This document shows positions 1 to 9,649 of a stretch of 52,890 bases of DNA, in pieces. Each line of letters begins with the position of its first letter. The stretch's first letter is position 1. The notes beneath the pieces are model-generated. The model was not told the origin of the DNA. It made no database searches and saw only the letters and a program-made list of their open reading frames with translations. The DNA lies in NCBI GenBank assembly GCA_964398955.1, contig CAYNOZ010000001.1, positions 1 to 52,890 of the forward strand, in the 5' to 3' direction. The position numbers were made by a program, and so were the translations under genes. The DNA is from CAYNOZ01 sp964398955. GTDB lineage: Archaea; Methanobacteriota_B; Thermococci; Thermococcales; CAYNOZ01.

Positions 1-30
1 CCCTCAGAACGGAGAGGATGTCACAAGATA
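1..30 (+). mobile_element. Right-end remnant of an IS200/IS605 (TnpB) element
   Basis: Positions 4-23 read TCAGAACGGAGAGGATGTCA. The GAGGATGTCAC ending after a short hairpin (CCTC at 2-5 with GAGG at 14-17) resembles, from memory, the 3' end of the omega-RNA scaffold at the right end of archaeal TnpB elements. An 18/20 match lies at 42230-42249. The rest of the element, including any tnpB, would lie upstream of the window. No transposase is visible here, so the call rests on a short motif only. Confidence 0.4.
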
Positions 31-92
31 TAAAGACTATAAAATTTCAATAATCGTAATAGATTTAAATTGAGAAACTTTTAGATTATTTG

Positions 93-1442
93 ATGACGTT
101 GGAACTTAATTTTCATAAAGGAACTATCACTATAGATGGCGATTTTAAGGTTCCTAATTCTGTGTGGGATGATAGATCAGGTCGTTATAGAAGTGAAGCT
201 CTTAATTACCGTGATATTATTGAATATTTGGAAAGATCTGGTATTGATTTTTCGGATAATGTTTTGGATTTGTTGAATGATTCTTCTTCTTTTGAGGGGA
301 TGAATTGTGTTGAGCTTAGAGATTATCAGATTAATGCTTTAAATAGTTGGAAGAATGATCGGGAGGGAGTTGTAGTGCTTCCAACTGGTTCTGGTAAGAC
401 TTATGTTGCTTTGAAGGCTATTCAAGATCTTAAGTGTTCTACTTTTGTTGCGGTTCCTACTCTTGATCTGGTTGATCAGTGGAAAGAAGAAATACTTTCC
501 AAGATACCCAATGCTGATATAGGTATTTATACGGGGAATAAAAAGGAATTAGGAACTATAACAGTTTCTACGTATGATTCTGCATATATATTTGCTGAGA
601 ATATTGGTAATAGATTCGAATTTATTATTTTTGATGAAGTTCATCATTTACCGTCTGAAGGTTATAAGCAGATAGCTGAATCTTTTGCTTCCCCATATAG
701 AATGGGTTTGACAGCTACATACGAAAGACAGGATAATTTGCATAAAAAATTGCCTCGGTTATTAGGTGGTAAGGTTTATGAGATGAGTACAGATGAGCTT
801 TCAAGTGATTATTTAGCAGAGTTTGATATAGAAAGGATTAGGGTTGATCTGACTCCTGAGGAAAAAGAGAAGTATTTGAAGTATGATGAGAAATTTAAAA
901 ATTATTTGAAGAGGTCAAGTATTTCAATGAGTGGTCCTAGTGACTATAAGAAAATTGTTATGAGATCTGGTAATGATCCTAAGGCTTGGAAGGCTATTAA
1001 ATCTAAAGAAAAAGCTAGAAAAATTGCTTATAATTCTAAAAATAAGATTAAGGAACTTAATAATATTCTTAGAAATAATAAGGATGAAAGAATAATTATT
1101 TTCACAAGATATAATGATTTAGTCTATAAAATTTCTGAAAGATTTTTTATTCCAGCTTTAACTCATAAAACAAGTAAAAATGAGCGTCAAGACATTCTAA
1201 GAAAATTTAAGAACTCCGTTTATAATACTATAGTTAGTTCAAAAGTCTTAGATGAAGGTATAAATGTTCCTGATGCAAATATAGGAATAATAATGAGCGG
1301 TACAGGAAGTTCAAGAGAATTTATACAAAGATTAGGGAGAATATTAAGGCCAAAAGATAAAAAAGCCATTCTTTACGAATTAATCACGAATGAAACTACA
1401 GAAGAAAACACCTCAAAAAGGAGGAGACAAAATTCTAACTAA
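93..1442 (+). CDS. xpb: XPB/Rad25-type superfamily 2 DNA helicase
   Basis: This is an ATP-dependent DNA translocase of the archaeal XPB family, used in DNA opening for repair and possibly transcription. Visible motifs (counting from the TTG at 90) are Walker A LPTGSGKT around residue 97-104, the DEVH box at 182-185, TAT (motif III) at 208-210 and motif VI QRLGRILRP near the C terminus. The length of about 450 residues matches archaeal XPB. The position of the family's RED motif reads RQD (213-215), a Glu to Gln change. TTG at 90 directly precedes ATG at 93; I chose the ATG. The gene overlaps the next one, which encodes its known partner Bax1. Third codon positions shift from T/G-rich at the 5' end to A-rich at the 3' end. 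Confidence 0.92.
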   Translation: MTLELNFHKGTITIDGDFKVPNSVWDDRSGRYRSEALNYRDIIEYLERSGIDFSDNVLDLLNDSSSFEGMNCVELRDYQINALNSWKNDREGVVVLPTGSGKTYVALKAIQDLKCSTFVAVPTLDLVDQWKEEILSKIPNADIGIYTGNKKELGTITVSTYDSAYIFAENIGNRFEFIIFDEVHHLPSEGYKQIAESFASPYRMGLTATYERQDNLHKKLPRLLGGKVYEMSTDELSSDYLAEFDIERIRVDLTPEEKEKYLKYDEKFKNYLKRSSISMSGPSDYKKIVMRSGNDPKAWKAIKSKEKARKIAYNSKNKIKELNNILRNNKDERIIIFTRYNDLVYKISERFFIPALTHKTSKNERQDILRKFKNSVYNTIVSSKVLDEGINVPDANIGIIMSGTGSSREFIQRLGRILRPKDKKAILYELITNETTEENTSKRRRQNSN

Positions 1443-3018
1443 AGACCTGCTAATAACAAAAAAGAACCACCCTGAAATAGAACCTGAATTCGCTGACCTA
1501 AAAGAAGATATCAAAATAGCAAGAAAGATTCTAAGAATATACAAAAATAACAATGAAGAACCTTATCACAAAATTGAAAATTCAATTAAAAAACTAGAAA
1601 AACATTCAAACTTCAAAATGATAAGAGGATTAAATAAAATACTAAAAAGAAGAACAAATCTCCAACAAAAATTTAAAAATCCTAAAAAGCTTAGATCCTA
1701 TCTATATAAATCTGGACCAGTTTTAAACTCGAAAAAAAGGGACAAAATTCTAAAAACTGCTTTAAAAAAATTTGACATTAATTGTGAAGAGAATATATCA
1801 GAGATTATCTGGTCAGACAGAGAGAAAAACCAAATATTAAAGGAATTCGATTGGATCTCTCCTGTCGAATTACTTAAAGAATATAACCTCTCCCTACTAC
1901 AAACTCTAATTTTCCAGTCAATAGGACTAGAGTTCACAATAGAGGATAATCTTCAACAAGTGTTCAGAAAAATCAAATATTTAGGTTTAATGTATGAAAT
2001 AGAGTCAGAAAAACCTAAAATCTACGTAAATGGACCTACTTCTCTCTTTAAAAAAACCAGAAAATATGGAACATCATTAGCCAAACTAATTCCTACAATA
2101 ATGAAATCCTCCTCTTGGAAAATAAACGCAGATATCGATATAAACAGAAATAACTCTAATAAAACTTACAAATTTTCAATAGATTCTACAAAACAAAATT
2201 TATTTCCAGAGAAAAAATTAGAGATAGATAAAGAAACAAAATTTGACTCAAAGACTGAAAGAAAATTCTATAAAGAGTTTAAATTCCTTAAAAAAGATTG
2301 GAAAATCTCAAGAGAACCAAAAGTAGTTAAAAGTAACTCATACGCTTTCATACCGGATTTCGGATTCTCAAAATCTAACTTAAAATACTATTTGGAAATA
2401 GTTGGTTTCTGGACAGATGAATACCTAAAAAACAAAATCAATAAAATCAAAAACTCCGAAATTAATATGGCTATAGCCGTTAATCAAAATTTAAAATGTA
2501 CTAAAGAAGACTTTGGAGACAATAAAAAAGTATTTTTCTACAAAAAGAAAGTTCCAGTTAAACCCATCATTAAAAAATTGAATGAATTAGAGAAAAAATC
2601 TCAAAACAAAATAAAGAAATCCAAAAAAGATGAAATAAAAACAACTATCCAAAAACTGGAAAAAGAAGGTAAATCTAAAATAAATCTCAAAGAACTATCA
2701 AAGAAACTTGCCATTAAAGAATTCAAACTGGAAAAAATTAATTACAACAAATACAAATACCAAAAAATCGGTAATTACTTAATAAAGCAAAAAATATTAG
2801 ATGAAATAAAAGAGGAAATATTAAAATTAAATGGAATCAAAAATGAAGGGATTGAATATACCAAAGTAGAAAAAATTCTAAAAGAAAACGATCTGTATAG
2901 CATAGATGTAAAAATCCTCAACCAGATCGGATTTAAAATCAATTGGAAATCATTAGACAAAAAAGACTCTAAAGTCTACTACAACAAAAAAAGAAAAAAC
3001 AATAACAATTTAACTTAA
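1432..3018 (+). CDS. bax1: Bax1-type nuclease, XPB partner (DUF790)
   Basis: Bax1 is a DUF790-family nuclease that binds archaeal XPB and cuts DNA at bubble or flap junctions; xpb-bax1 pairs are widespread in archaea. The nuclease core is visible as IPDF (Asp about 309) followed by YLEIVGFW (Glu about 322) and a Lys-rich helix, the PD-(D/E)xK pattern. The reading frame opens at ATG 1390, but family members begin M-L-T-K-D-L-L and here the frame reads I-L-T-K-D-L-L from an ATT at 1432. A strong AGGAGG lies about 7 bases upstream of that ATT. I therefore place the start at ATT 1432, overlapping the xpb stop by 11 bases; ATG 1390 is the alternative. The protein is very Lys- and Asn-rich. Confidence 0.85.
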   Translation: MLTKDLLITKKNHPEIEPEFADLKEDIKIARKILRIYKNNNEEPYHKIENSIKKLEKHSNFKMIRGLNKILKRRTNLQQKFKNPKKLRSYLYKSGPVLNSKKRDKILKTALKKFDINCEENISEIIWSDREKNQILKEFDWISPVELLKEYNLSLLQTLIFQSIGLEFTIEDNLQQVFRKIKYLGLMYEIESEKPKIYVNGPTSLFKKTRKYGTSLAKLIPTIMKSSSWKINADIDINRNNSNKTYKFSIDSTKQNLFPEKKLEIDKETKFDSKTERKFYKEFKFLKKDWKISREPKVVKSNSYAFIPDFGFSKSNLKYYLEIVGFWTDEYLKNKINKIKNSEINMAIAVNQNLKCTKEDFGDNKKVFFYKKKVPVKPIIKKLNELEKKSQNKIKKSKKDEIKTTIQKLEKEGKSKINLKELSKKLAIKEFKLEKINYNKYKYQKIGNYLIKQKILDEIKEEILKLNGIKNEGIEYTKVEKILKENDLYSIDVKILNQIGFKINWKSLDKKDSKVYYNKKRKNNNNLT

Positions 3019-3100
3019 AAAAAGTAAAAAGCAAACCAAATAACAAATAAACTTCAAATAAATAAAAACGGGATAAAAGATTTATTAAAAAGGTGTAAGA

Positions 3101-3517
3101 ATGAAAATTTACTTCAGCCATCCTACCTTTACTTACCATACAAAAACTGAAAAAAGATGTATTAGATTAATTCAAACAAAATTTGAAAATTTAACAAAAA
3201 TTATTAATCCAGCAAGCTTTGGTGCACTAAAAGACTCCAAATCACAAATAAAAGAATCAGACATAATAATTGGATTAGCAATAAACAACAAATATACATT
3301 CTTAGTTTGGAAAGAAATAGAATACAGTCAAAAAAACAATTCTAAAATATACTCTATAAACGCAGCAAATAAGAACCAAATAGGCGACATCAAAAAAGGC
3401 CTATTAGACGAACATGAGAAACTAGATAGAGATAAATCTGAAAAATTTAAGAAAAACATTCAGGCCAACGATAATACCATTAAATCCATACTATTAGGAA
3501 CAAAAAATAAATTCTGA
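3101..3517 (+). CDS. Hypothetical protein, nucleoside 2-deoxyribosyltransferase-like fold
   Basis: A 138-residue protein of unknown function. It opens with a hydrophobic strand and a polar loop (KIYFSHPTF), then has a short INPASFG segment and an ESDIIIGLAINNKYTFLVWKEIEYS stretch split between residues 52 and 76. This alternation of strand and helix with a conserved acidic ESD resembles nucleoside 2-deoxyribosyltransferase-like Rossmannoid proteins, but I cannot identify the catalytic set with certainty. The C-terminal third is charged and probably helical. GGTG lies 8 bases before the ATG. It stands alone after bax1 with an 82-base gap and faces queD convergently. Confidence 0.6.
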   Translation: MKIYFSHPTFTYHTKTEKRCIRLIQTKFENLTKIINPASFGALKDSKSQIKESDIIIGLAINNKYTFLVWKEIEYSQKNNSKIYSINAANKNQIGDIKKGLLDEHEKLDRDKSEKFKKNIQANDNTIKSILLGTKNKF

Positions 3518-3526
3518 ACAAAGCAT

Positions 3527-3874
3527 TCAATCCTTTTTAACCCACTTATTTTTTCCTTCCCACAATTTTACACTGGAAATATTTACATCCCTATCCTCAA
3601 ATGATTTCTTTAATCTATTATAAATCCAATTTGAGATACTTTCTGCCGTAGGATTATCCACTATATCATCTAATATCTGGTGATCTAACTTATTTATAAT
3701 ATTTTCATTTACAATTTCTTTTAATTCCCCAAAATCAATAACCATATCATTCTCAGCAAGATCTCCCTCAACAACGACCTCTAATCTGTAAGTGTGTCCA
3801 TGTATACGACCACATTTCTTCCTACCTTCTATTGAATGAGCTGAATCAAAATGAAATTCCCTACCAACCTTCAT
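3527..3874 (-). CDS. queD: 6-pyruvoyl-tetrahydropterin synthase / QueD family
   Basis: A 6-pyruvoyl-tetrahydropterin synthase / 6-carboxy-tetrahydropterin synthase family protein of about 115 residues. The zinc ligands are visible as a His in FDSAH and the pair in GRIHGHTYRLEV, with a Cys (KKCGRIHGH) as candidate nucleophile. A conserved Asp-Phe (VIDFGELK), LDHQIL and a late Glu (LWEG) complete the family pattern. Archaeal members serve either archaeosine/queuosine precursor synthesis or pterin synthesis; the sequence alone does not decide. The frame extends to a GTG at 3925, but a TATA-like box lies at 3926-3935, leaving no room for it; ATG 3874 also matches the usual N terminus. Confidence 0.85.
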   Translation of the reverse strand: MKVGREFHFDSAHSIEGRKKCGRIHGHTYRLEVVVEGDLAENDMVIDFGELKEIVNENIINKLDHQILDDIVDNPTAESISNWIYNRLKKSFEDRDVNISSVKLWEGKNKWVKKD

Positions 3875-3925
3875 ATTATCAATGTTATTAAAATAGCTCT
3901 TCTTAAGTAATTGTTCAAAACCCAC

Positions 3926-3935
3926 ATTTTATAAA
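3926..3935. promoter_or_regulatory. Shared TATA-like box between queD and the nitroreductase gene
   Basis: The sequence ATTTTATAAA is TATA-like on both strands. It is about 30 bases upstream of ATG 3966 on the plus strand and about 52 bases upstream of ATG 3874 on the minus strand. This spacing favours the internal starts chosen for both divergent genes and suggests a short-leader transcript for the nitroreductase. Confidence 0.45.
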
Positions 3936-3965
3936 TCAACAAATATGATTAATACATGTGATAAA

Positions 3966-4463
3966 ATGGATGCCATAAAATGCTTGAAATCACGAAGAAC
4001 AATAAGAAAATTTAAAGATGAAGAAATTCCTGAAGAAGACCTTCTTGAAATGGTGGATTGCGGTAGATTAGCACCAACTGCTAACAATACTCAACCATGG
4101 GAGTTCATACTTGTTCAAGATGACGATACTTTAAATGAAATAGGAGAAATTTGTACTTACGGCGATTTTGTTAAGGAAGCAAGTGCTTGTATAATAGTTG
4201 CAGGAGATAATGAAAGAGGACATCTTATCGAAGATGGATCTGCTGCTACAGAAAACATTTTACTTGCTGCTAATGCCTTAGGATATGGTGGAGGATGGAT
4301 TGCTGGTTGGCAGAAATCCTATGCTAATGAACTTCTTGATCTAATTAGCGCTAATGAACTTGAATTAGTATCAGTTTTAGCCATTGGAATCCCTAAAGAA
4401 ACCCCTTCGCCTGAGAAAAGAGATCTTGATGACGTCTTACATAAAGAAGAATATAAAAAATAA
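3966..4463 (+). CDS. Nitroreductase-family FMN oxidoreductase
   Basis: A 165-residue member of the nitroreductase (FMN-dependent) family. The N-terminal CLKSRRTIRKF is the family's FMN-phosphate-binding signature, followed by GRLAPTANNTQPWEF, another family-wide motif, and a Gly-rich GYGGGWIAG segment that binds flavin. The C terminus has the usual AIGIPKETP. Substrate is not predictable: archaeal homologues act on quinones, nitro compounds or unknown partners. I chose ATG 3966 over ATG 3945 because the family begins M-D-A-I and because of the promoter spacing. It is divergently transcribed from queD. Confidence 0.85.
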   Translation: MDAIKCLKSRRTIRKFKDEEIPEEDLLEMVDCGRLAPTANNTQPWEFILVQDDDTLNEIGEICTYGDFVKEASACIIVAGDNERGHLIEDGSAATENILLAANALGYGGGWIAGWQKSYANELLDLISANELELVSVLAIGIPKETPSPEKRDLDDVLHKEEYKK

Positions 4464-4484
4464 ATCTTTATTTTATTTTTTTAT
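4464..4484. terminator. T-rich bidirectional termination region
   Basis: The 20-base gap between the convergent nitroreductase and FUN14-type genes contains T-runs on the plus strand (ATTTTATTTTTTTA). Archaeal RNA polymerase terminates at such U-tracts; no strong hairpin is needed. Assigned from position and composition only. Confidence 0.35.
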
Positions 4485-4777
4485 CAGAATTTCCTAAAAC
4501 CTATGTAGAAACCTGCTGCAAAGCCCCCTCCGAATGGTGCTAAAGATATAATTGTTTGGGCAGAACCAGATAAAGTTGACATCCAAGACCCCGCTGTACC
4601 CTTGAGGGCCTCTTCGTGGATCGTAATTATTCCCCTATGATGTAAGTAAACTAAGCTTGCAAAATAAACTCCTAAGAATGCTATAGCTATCTTAATAATA
4701 ATTTTAGCGGCAAATCCAATTACAAAACCGATTATCCCTCCCGCACCTAAGTCAGGTATTATATTACTTAACTCCAT
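4484..4777 (-). CDS. FUN14-family small membrane protein
   Basis: A 97-residue membrane protein. Its Gly-rich hydrophobic opening (residues 11-35, containing GGIIGFVIGFAAK), a second hydrophobic stretch (30-45) and the C-terminal GGGFAAGFYIGF segment match the FUN14 family, found in archaea and as mitochondrial FUNDC1. The archaeal function is unknown. The LIR mitophagy motif of animal FUNDC1 is not expected and not seen. It is transcribed alone, convergent with the nitroreductase gene and 66 bases downstream of the phosphodiesterase gene. Confidence 0.75.
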   Translation of the reverse strand: MELSNIIPDLGAGGIIGFVIGFAAKIIIKIAIAFLGVYFASLVYLHHRGIITIHEEALKGTAGSWMSTLSGSAQTIISLAPFGGGFAAGFYIGFRKF

Positions 4778-4843
4778 TTTCTCACCAATTAAAATAACAC
4801 CTTAGTCTATTTGACTTTTATTGTTGTCAAAATATTTATTTGA

Positions 4844-5374
4844 TCATCGATAATCTTCCTTTAGTATAACTTCTTCCGTATCTAAATCAAAAATTGATAT
4901 AGTTTTATTTTCTGTGTCCAAAATACCAACAGATTTAGTATAATTAAGATAACCAGAGGTTTCTCCAGGATTTATTATAAACGAACCATTTTTCTTCTTA
5001 TCTATGGAAGGTTGATGAGTATGTCCTCTTACTACAAAATCATATTCTCCGGATAAAGCTAATGACTGGACTATAGAATTGGTTACTCCATGAAGAACAA
5101 ACATCTTCAACTTTCCATCAGATTCCTTAAATTCAAGATCTAAATAATTATCATTTATTCCAATTGATTCAGATAAACCATCTTTCTCACCATCATTGTT
5201 CCCTAGAACTCCTTTTAATTCACAATCCAATCTAGAAAACTTTCTTTCAACGAAAGGAGAAATGTAATCCCCTGTATGAATAACTAGATCGGTTCCCTTT
5301 CCATTAAAAAAATCTACTGCTTTACTAATGGCTGATAATTTGTCGTGTGAATCCCCCATTATACCAATCAACAT
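4844..5374 (-). CDS. YfcE/MJ0936-type metallophosphoesterase
   Basis: A 176-residue calcineurin-like phosphoesterase of the YfcE/MJ0936 family, whose members hydrolyse phosphodiester bonds with two metal ions. All metal-binding motifs are present in order: GDSHD (residues 7-11), HTGD (34-37), GNND (58-61), a lone HG (about 95) and GHTH (117-120). The natural substrate is unknown for archaeal members. Neither flanking gene suggests a pathway. The 209-base region upstream (5375-5583) is AT-rich and shows no other gene. Confidence 0.88.
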   Translation of the reverse strand: MLIGIMGDSHDKLSAISKAVDFFNGKGTDLVIHTGDYISPFVERKFSRLDCELKGVLGNNDGEKDGLSESIGINDNYLDLEFKESDGKLKMFVLHGVTNSIVQSLALSGEYDFVVRGHTHQPSIDKKKNGSFIINPGETSGYLNYTKSVGILDTENKTISIFDLDTEEVILKEDYR

Positions 5375-5583
5375 ATTATCACTTTAATTAATCTTAATTT
5401 ACAAAATTATTAAATTTTATGACTAAAGTAATTTCTAATTAAATTATCTATACATTAAAAATATTATAGTCAAAAATAAGAATTTTAATTAATTTTTATC
5501 TTATTAATCCTAATTTTGATAACTAATCATTACGAGAGTATTTAGATCGGGTTAGTTGAGTTATTTGAAAAAATGTATTTTGA

Positions 5584-5672
5584 TGGCGCCAGGGCTGGGA
5601 TTTGAACCCAGGCGGGGCGGAAGCCCCACGGGCTCTCCAGGCCCGCGCCGTTCCGAGCTAGACTACCCTGGC
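5584..5672 (-). tRNA. tRNA-Ser (anticodon GGA)
   Basis: Read on the minus strand, a 7-bp acceptor stem GCCAGGG/CCCTGGC closes the molecule. The anticodon loop CTGGAGA gives anticodon GGA. A long GC-rich variable arm, typical of serine tRNAs, precedes the T arm GGGTTCAAATCCC. Discriminator G is followed by an encoded CCA (5584-5586). It lies 28 bases downstream of rps10 and may be part of that transcript. Confidence 0.95.
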
Positions 5673-5700
5673 TTTTGTATAAATTGATATTAAGAATAGA

Positions 5701-6009
5701 TTAAGAAAGTAATTCTATTTCTATGTTTACATCTTCCGGCATACTGATTCTCATTACTTGTCTCATGGTTCTTTCATCGGCTTCTAGTTCTATGAGCCTT
5801 TTGTGAACCCTTAGCTCCCAGTTGTCGAAGGTTGCTGTGCCTTCTCCGTCGGGAGATTTGCGAGTTGTTACCTCCAGTGTGTTGGTTGGTAGAGGTATTG
5901 GTCCTGAAAAGTTTACTCCAGTTCTTAGAGCAATTTTTTTAATCTCTCCTGCTACGTCATCGAGATCGTGTGGATCAGTTCCGGTTAATCTTATCTTCGC
6001 TTTCTGCAT
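5701..6009 (-). CDS. rps10: 30S ribosomal protein uS10
   Basis: Ribosomal protein S10 (uS10), 102 residues, the typical archaeal length. The sequence contains ARIRLTGTDP-like N-terminal strand (KAKIRLTGTDPHDLD), the PLPT loop and KSPDGEGTATFDNWELR followed by HKRLIEL, all family hallmarks. It closes the EF-2/EF-1A/S10 gene string, an order conserved in most Euryarchaeota, and is separated from the EF-1A stop by 42 bases. Codons end mostly in A or C. Confidence 0.97.
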   Translation of the reverse strand: MQKAKIRLTGTDPHDLDDVAGEIKKIALRTGVNFSGPIPLPTNTLEVTTRKSPDGEGTATFDNWELRVHKRLIELEADERTMRQVMRISMPEDVNIEIELLS

Positions 6010-6051
6010 TTCTGAAACCCCTGATTATAAAATTAAAACAGAGAGAATTTA

Positions 6052-7353
<1,302 letters not shown>

Positions 7354-7445
7354 ATGAAATCCTCCTCTATTTTTTTACCTAATAAAGTTTTTTAAGCTTT
7401 TCTAATCTTTAGATCATATTTTTTCTAATTTTGGTTTGAAACTTC

Positions 7446-9644
7446 TTAGTCCATGAAATCTTCCATGGATGGTCTCTCTGGTTTCATACCTTTTCTCTCT
7501 CTTATTTCGATTATGATCTCATCTTCTAAATTGTTTGGTAGTTCTTCAAATCCGGCTTGTTCTGTACTCCATAATGCTTTACCTTCTGTTGCTGATCTTA
7601 TGTCTCCTGCGAATCCAAATGTTTCTGCAACGGGTGCTTTCCCTCTTACAGTCACCATTTCGTCTTCTTGTTCCATGCTTTCTATTTCTCCTCTCCTGGA
7701 CTGAATGTCTCTAGTTACAGATCCCATGTAACTGTTAGGTACTTCTATGTAGACGCTTTGCATTGGTTCATAGATGGATACGTCTCCATCAAGCATTGCT
7801 GAGTAAATTGCGTTTCTAGAAGCGGGTATTATTTGTGCCGGTCCTCTGTGTATTGCGTCTTCATGCAATTTTGCGTCGAGTATTTTTATTTTTGATTTTA
7901 TTAATGGTTCGTTGGCTAGTGGTCCTTCATCGGTTACTTCTTCAAAGGCTTGGTATAGAAGATCTTTTATTTCGTCTAAGTATTGTACTCCTCTTGATGA
8001 GTCTATAAATAGGTTGTTACCGTTTACGTATTCAACATTTTTGGCTTCGTCTTTATCCATTCCTAGTTCTCTCAGTTTTTGTGCTACTTCGTTTCCTTTG
8101 ATTTTGCCTTCATCTATTTCTCCTGTCTTTAATGCTTGATATACTTCTTCTTCATGTAGAGGTTCGACTTTGAAGTAAAGTTTATTGTGTTTATTAGGGG
8201 AGCGTCCTTCAAATTCTCCTGATTCTCTGTTTATTGCTTCTCTGTAAACAACTATTGGTTCAGATGTTTCGATGTCTACTCCTTTGTCTTCTCTAATTCT
8301 TCTGGCTACAACCTGTAAATGTAGTTCTCCCATACCTGAAAGTAGATGTTCTCCTGTTTCTTCGTTAATTTCCACATTTAATGTTGGATCTTCTTTTGCC
8401 ATCTCTCTTAAGACCTTAATTAGTTTCGGTAAATCATCAACGTCTCTAGCTTCTACTGCAACAGTCACAACTGGTTCTGAAGTGTACTTTATGCTTTCAA
8501 ATGGTTTAATAGCATCTCCTTTAACATCACATATAGTTTCTCCAGAAATAGCTTCAGATAAACCGGTGACAGCTACAATATTACCTGCAGGTACCTCCTC
8601 GACATTCACTCTTTGAGGTCCCATGTAAATGCTAACTTGCTGAGTTCTTCTTTCTACTTTCGCTCCAACAATATTCACATCCTGACCTGGTTTCAAACTT
8701 CCTGAAAAGACTCTTCCCGTAGCAACTTCTCCTGCATGTTCGTCCATTATTATTTTAGTAACAATCATCCCTAATCTACCGCCTTCATCAGTTTCAATCA
8801 TTGCAGTACCTATATCACTATTCACATCGCCTTTCCAAATCTTAGGTATTCTGTATTGTTGAGCTACTATAGGATCTGGTAAGTGTTTAATCACCATATT
8901 CAAAGTTACTTTATGAAGTGGTGATTCTTGGGCTAATTCATCTTGTTTATCCTCATTAACCATGTCTATTATATCAGCAAAGCTAATTCCTGTCTTTTCC
9001 ATAAATGGTAAACTAATAGCCCAATTGTAAAGAGCTGAACCAAAAGCCACGGATCCATCTTTTATTCCGACTTTCCAGTCATCTTTAAATTCATCTGGAG
9101 CCATTGATTCTATCATTTCATTAACTGCTCTGATGGTTTTCGCAAACCTTTGTTGCATTTCATCAGGAGTCAATTTTAGCTCTTTTATAAGTCTGTCCAC
9201 CTTATTTATGAAAAGAACAGGTTTCACATTCTCCTGAATAGCTTGACGAACAACAGTTTCTGTTTGAGGCATTACACCTTCTACCGCATCCACTACTATT
9301 ACTGCCCCGTCAATTGCTCTCATAGCTCTTGTTACATCACCACCAAAATCTACGTGGCCAGGAGTATCTATAAGATTAATTAAGTGATCTTCTCCTTCAA
9401 AATCATGAACCATAGAAACGTTAGCCGCATCAATTGTAATACCTCTTTCCTGTTCTTGCTCATCGAAATCAAGCCAAAGTTGTTCTCCGGCTAGATCTTC
9501 TGAAATTAGGCCTGCGCCTGCAAGAAGGTTATCAGAAAGAGTTGTCTTACCATGGTCAATATGAGCGGCTATTCCTATATTCCTAATATTTTCTCTAGTA
9601 TGCATTAATTCATTAATTTTATTCATTACTTTATCGCTGGGCAT
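7446..9644 (-). CDS. fusA: Translation elongation factor EF-2
   Basis: EF-2, the ribosomal translocase GTPase; 732 residues, the usual archaeal size. G1 AHIDHGKTT (27-35), G3 DTPGH and G4 NKVD are visible in the N-terminal domain. Domain IV retains the IHRGPAQIIPA loop, whose His (about 605) is the diphthamide site, so dependence on Dph enzymes is expected. The ATG follows the rps7 stop by 5 bases, indicating cotranscription with the S12-S7 genes. Confidence 0.98.
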   Translation of the reverse strand: MPSDKVMNKINELMHTRENIRNIGIAAHIDHGKTTLSDNLLAGAGLISEDLAGEQLWLDFDEQEQERGITIDAANVSMVHDFEGEDHLINLIDTPGHVDFGGDVTRAMRAIDGAVIVVDAVEGVMPQTETVVRQAIQENVKPVLFINKVDRLIKELKLTPDEMQQRFAKTIRAVNEMIESMAPDEFKDDWKVGIKDGSVAFGSALYNWAISLPFMEKTGISFADIIDMVNEDKQDELAQESPLHKVTLNMVIKHLPDPIVAQQYRIPKIWKGDVNSDIGTAMIETDEGGRLGMIVTKIIMDEHAGEVATGRVFSGSLKPGQDVNIVGAKVERRTQQVSIYMGPQRVNVEEVPAGNIVAVTGLSEAISGETICDVKGDAIKPFESIKYTSEPVVTVAVEARDVDDLPKLIKVLREMAKEDPTLNVEINEETGEHLLSGMGELHLQVVARRIREDKGVDIETSEPIVVYREAINRESGEFEGRSPNKHNKLYFKVEPLHEEEVYQALKTGEIDEGKIKGNEVAQKLRELGMDKDEAKNVEYVNGNNLFIDSSRGVQYLDEIKDLLYQAFEEVTDEGPLANEPLIKSKIKILDAKLHEDAIHRGPAQIIPASRNAIYSAMLDGDVSIYEPMQSVYIEVPNSYMGSVTRDIQSRRGEIESMEQEDEMVTVRGKAPVAETFGFAGDIRSATEGKALWSTEQAGFEELPNNLEDEIIIEIRERKGMKPERPSMEDFMD

Positions 9645-9649
9645 TTAAA

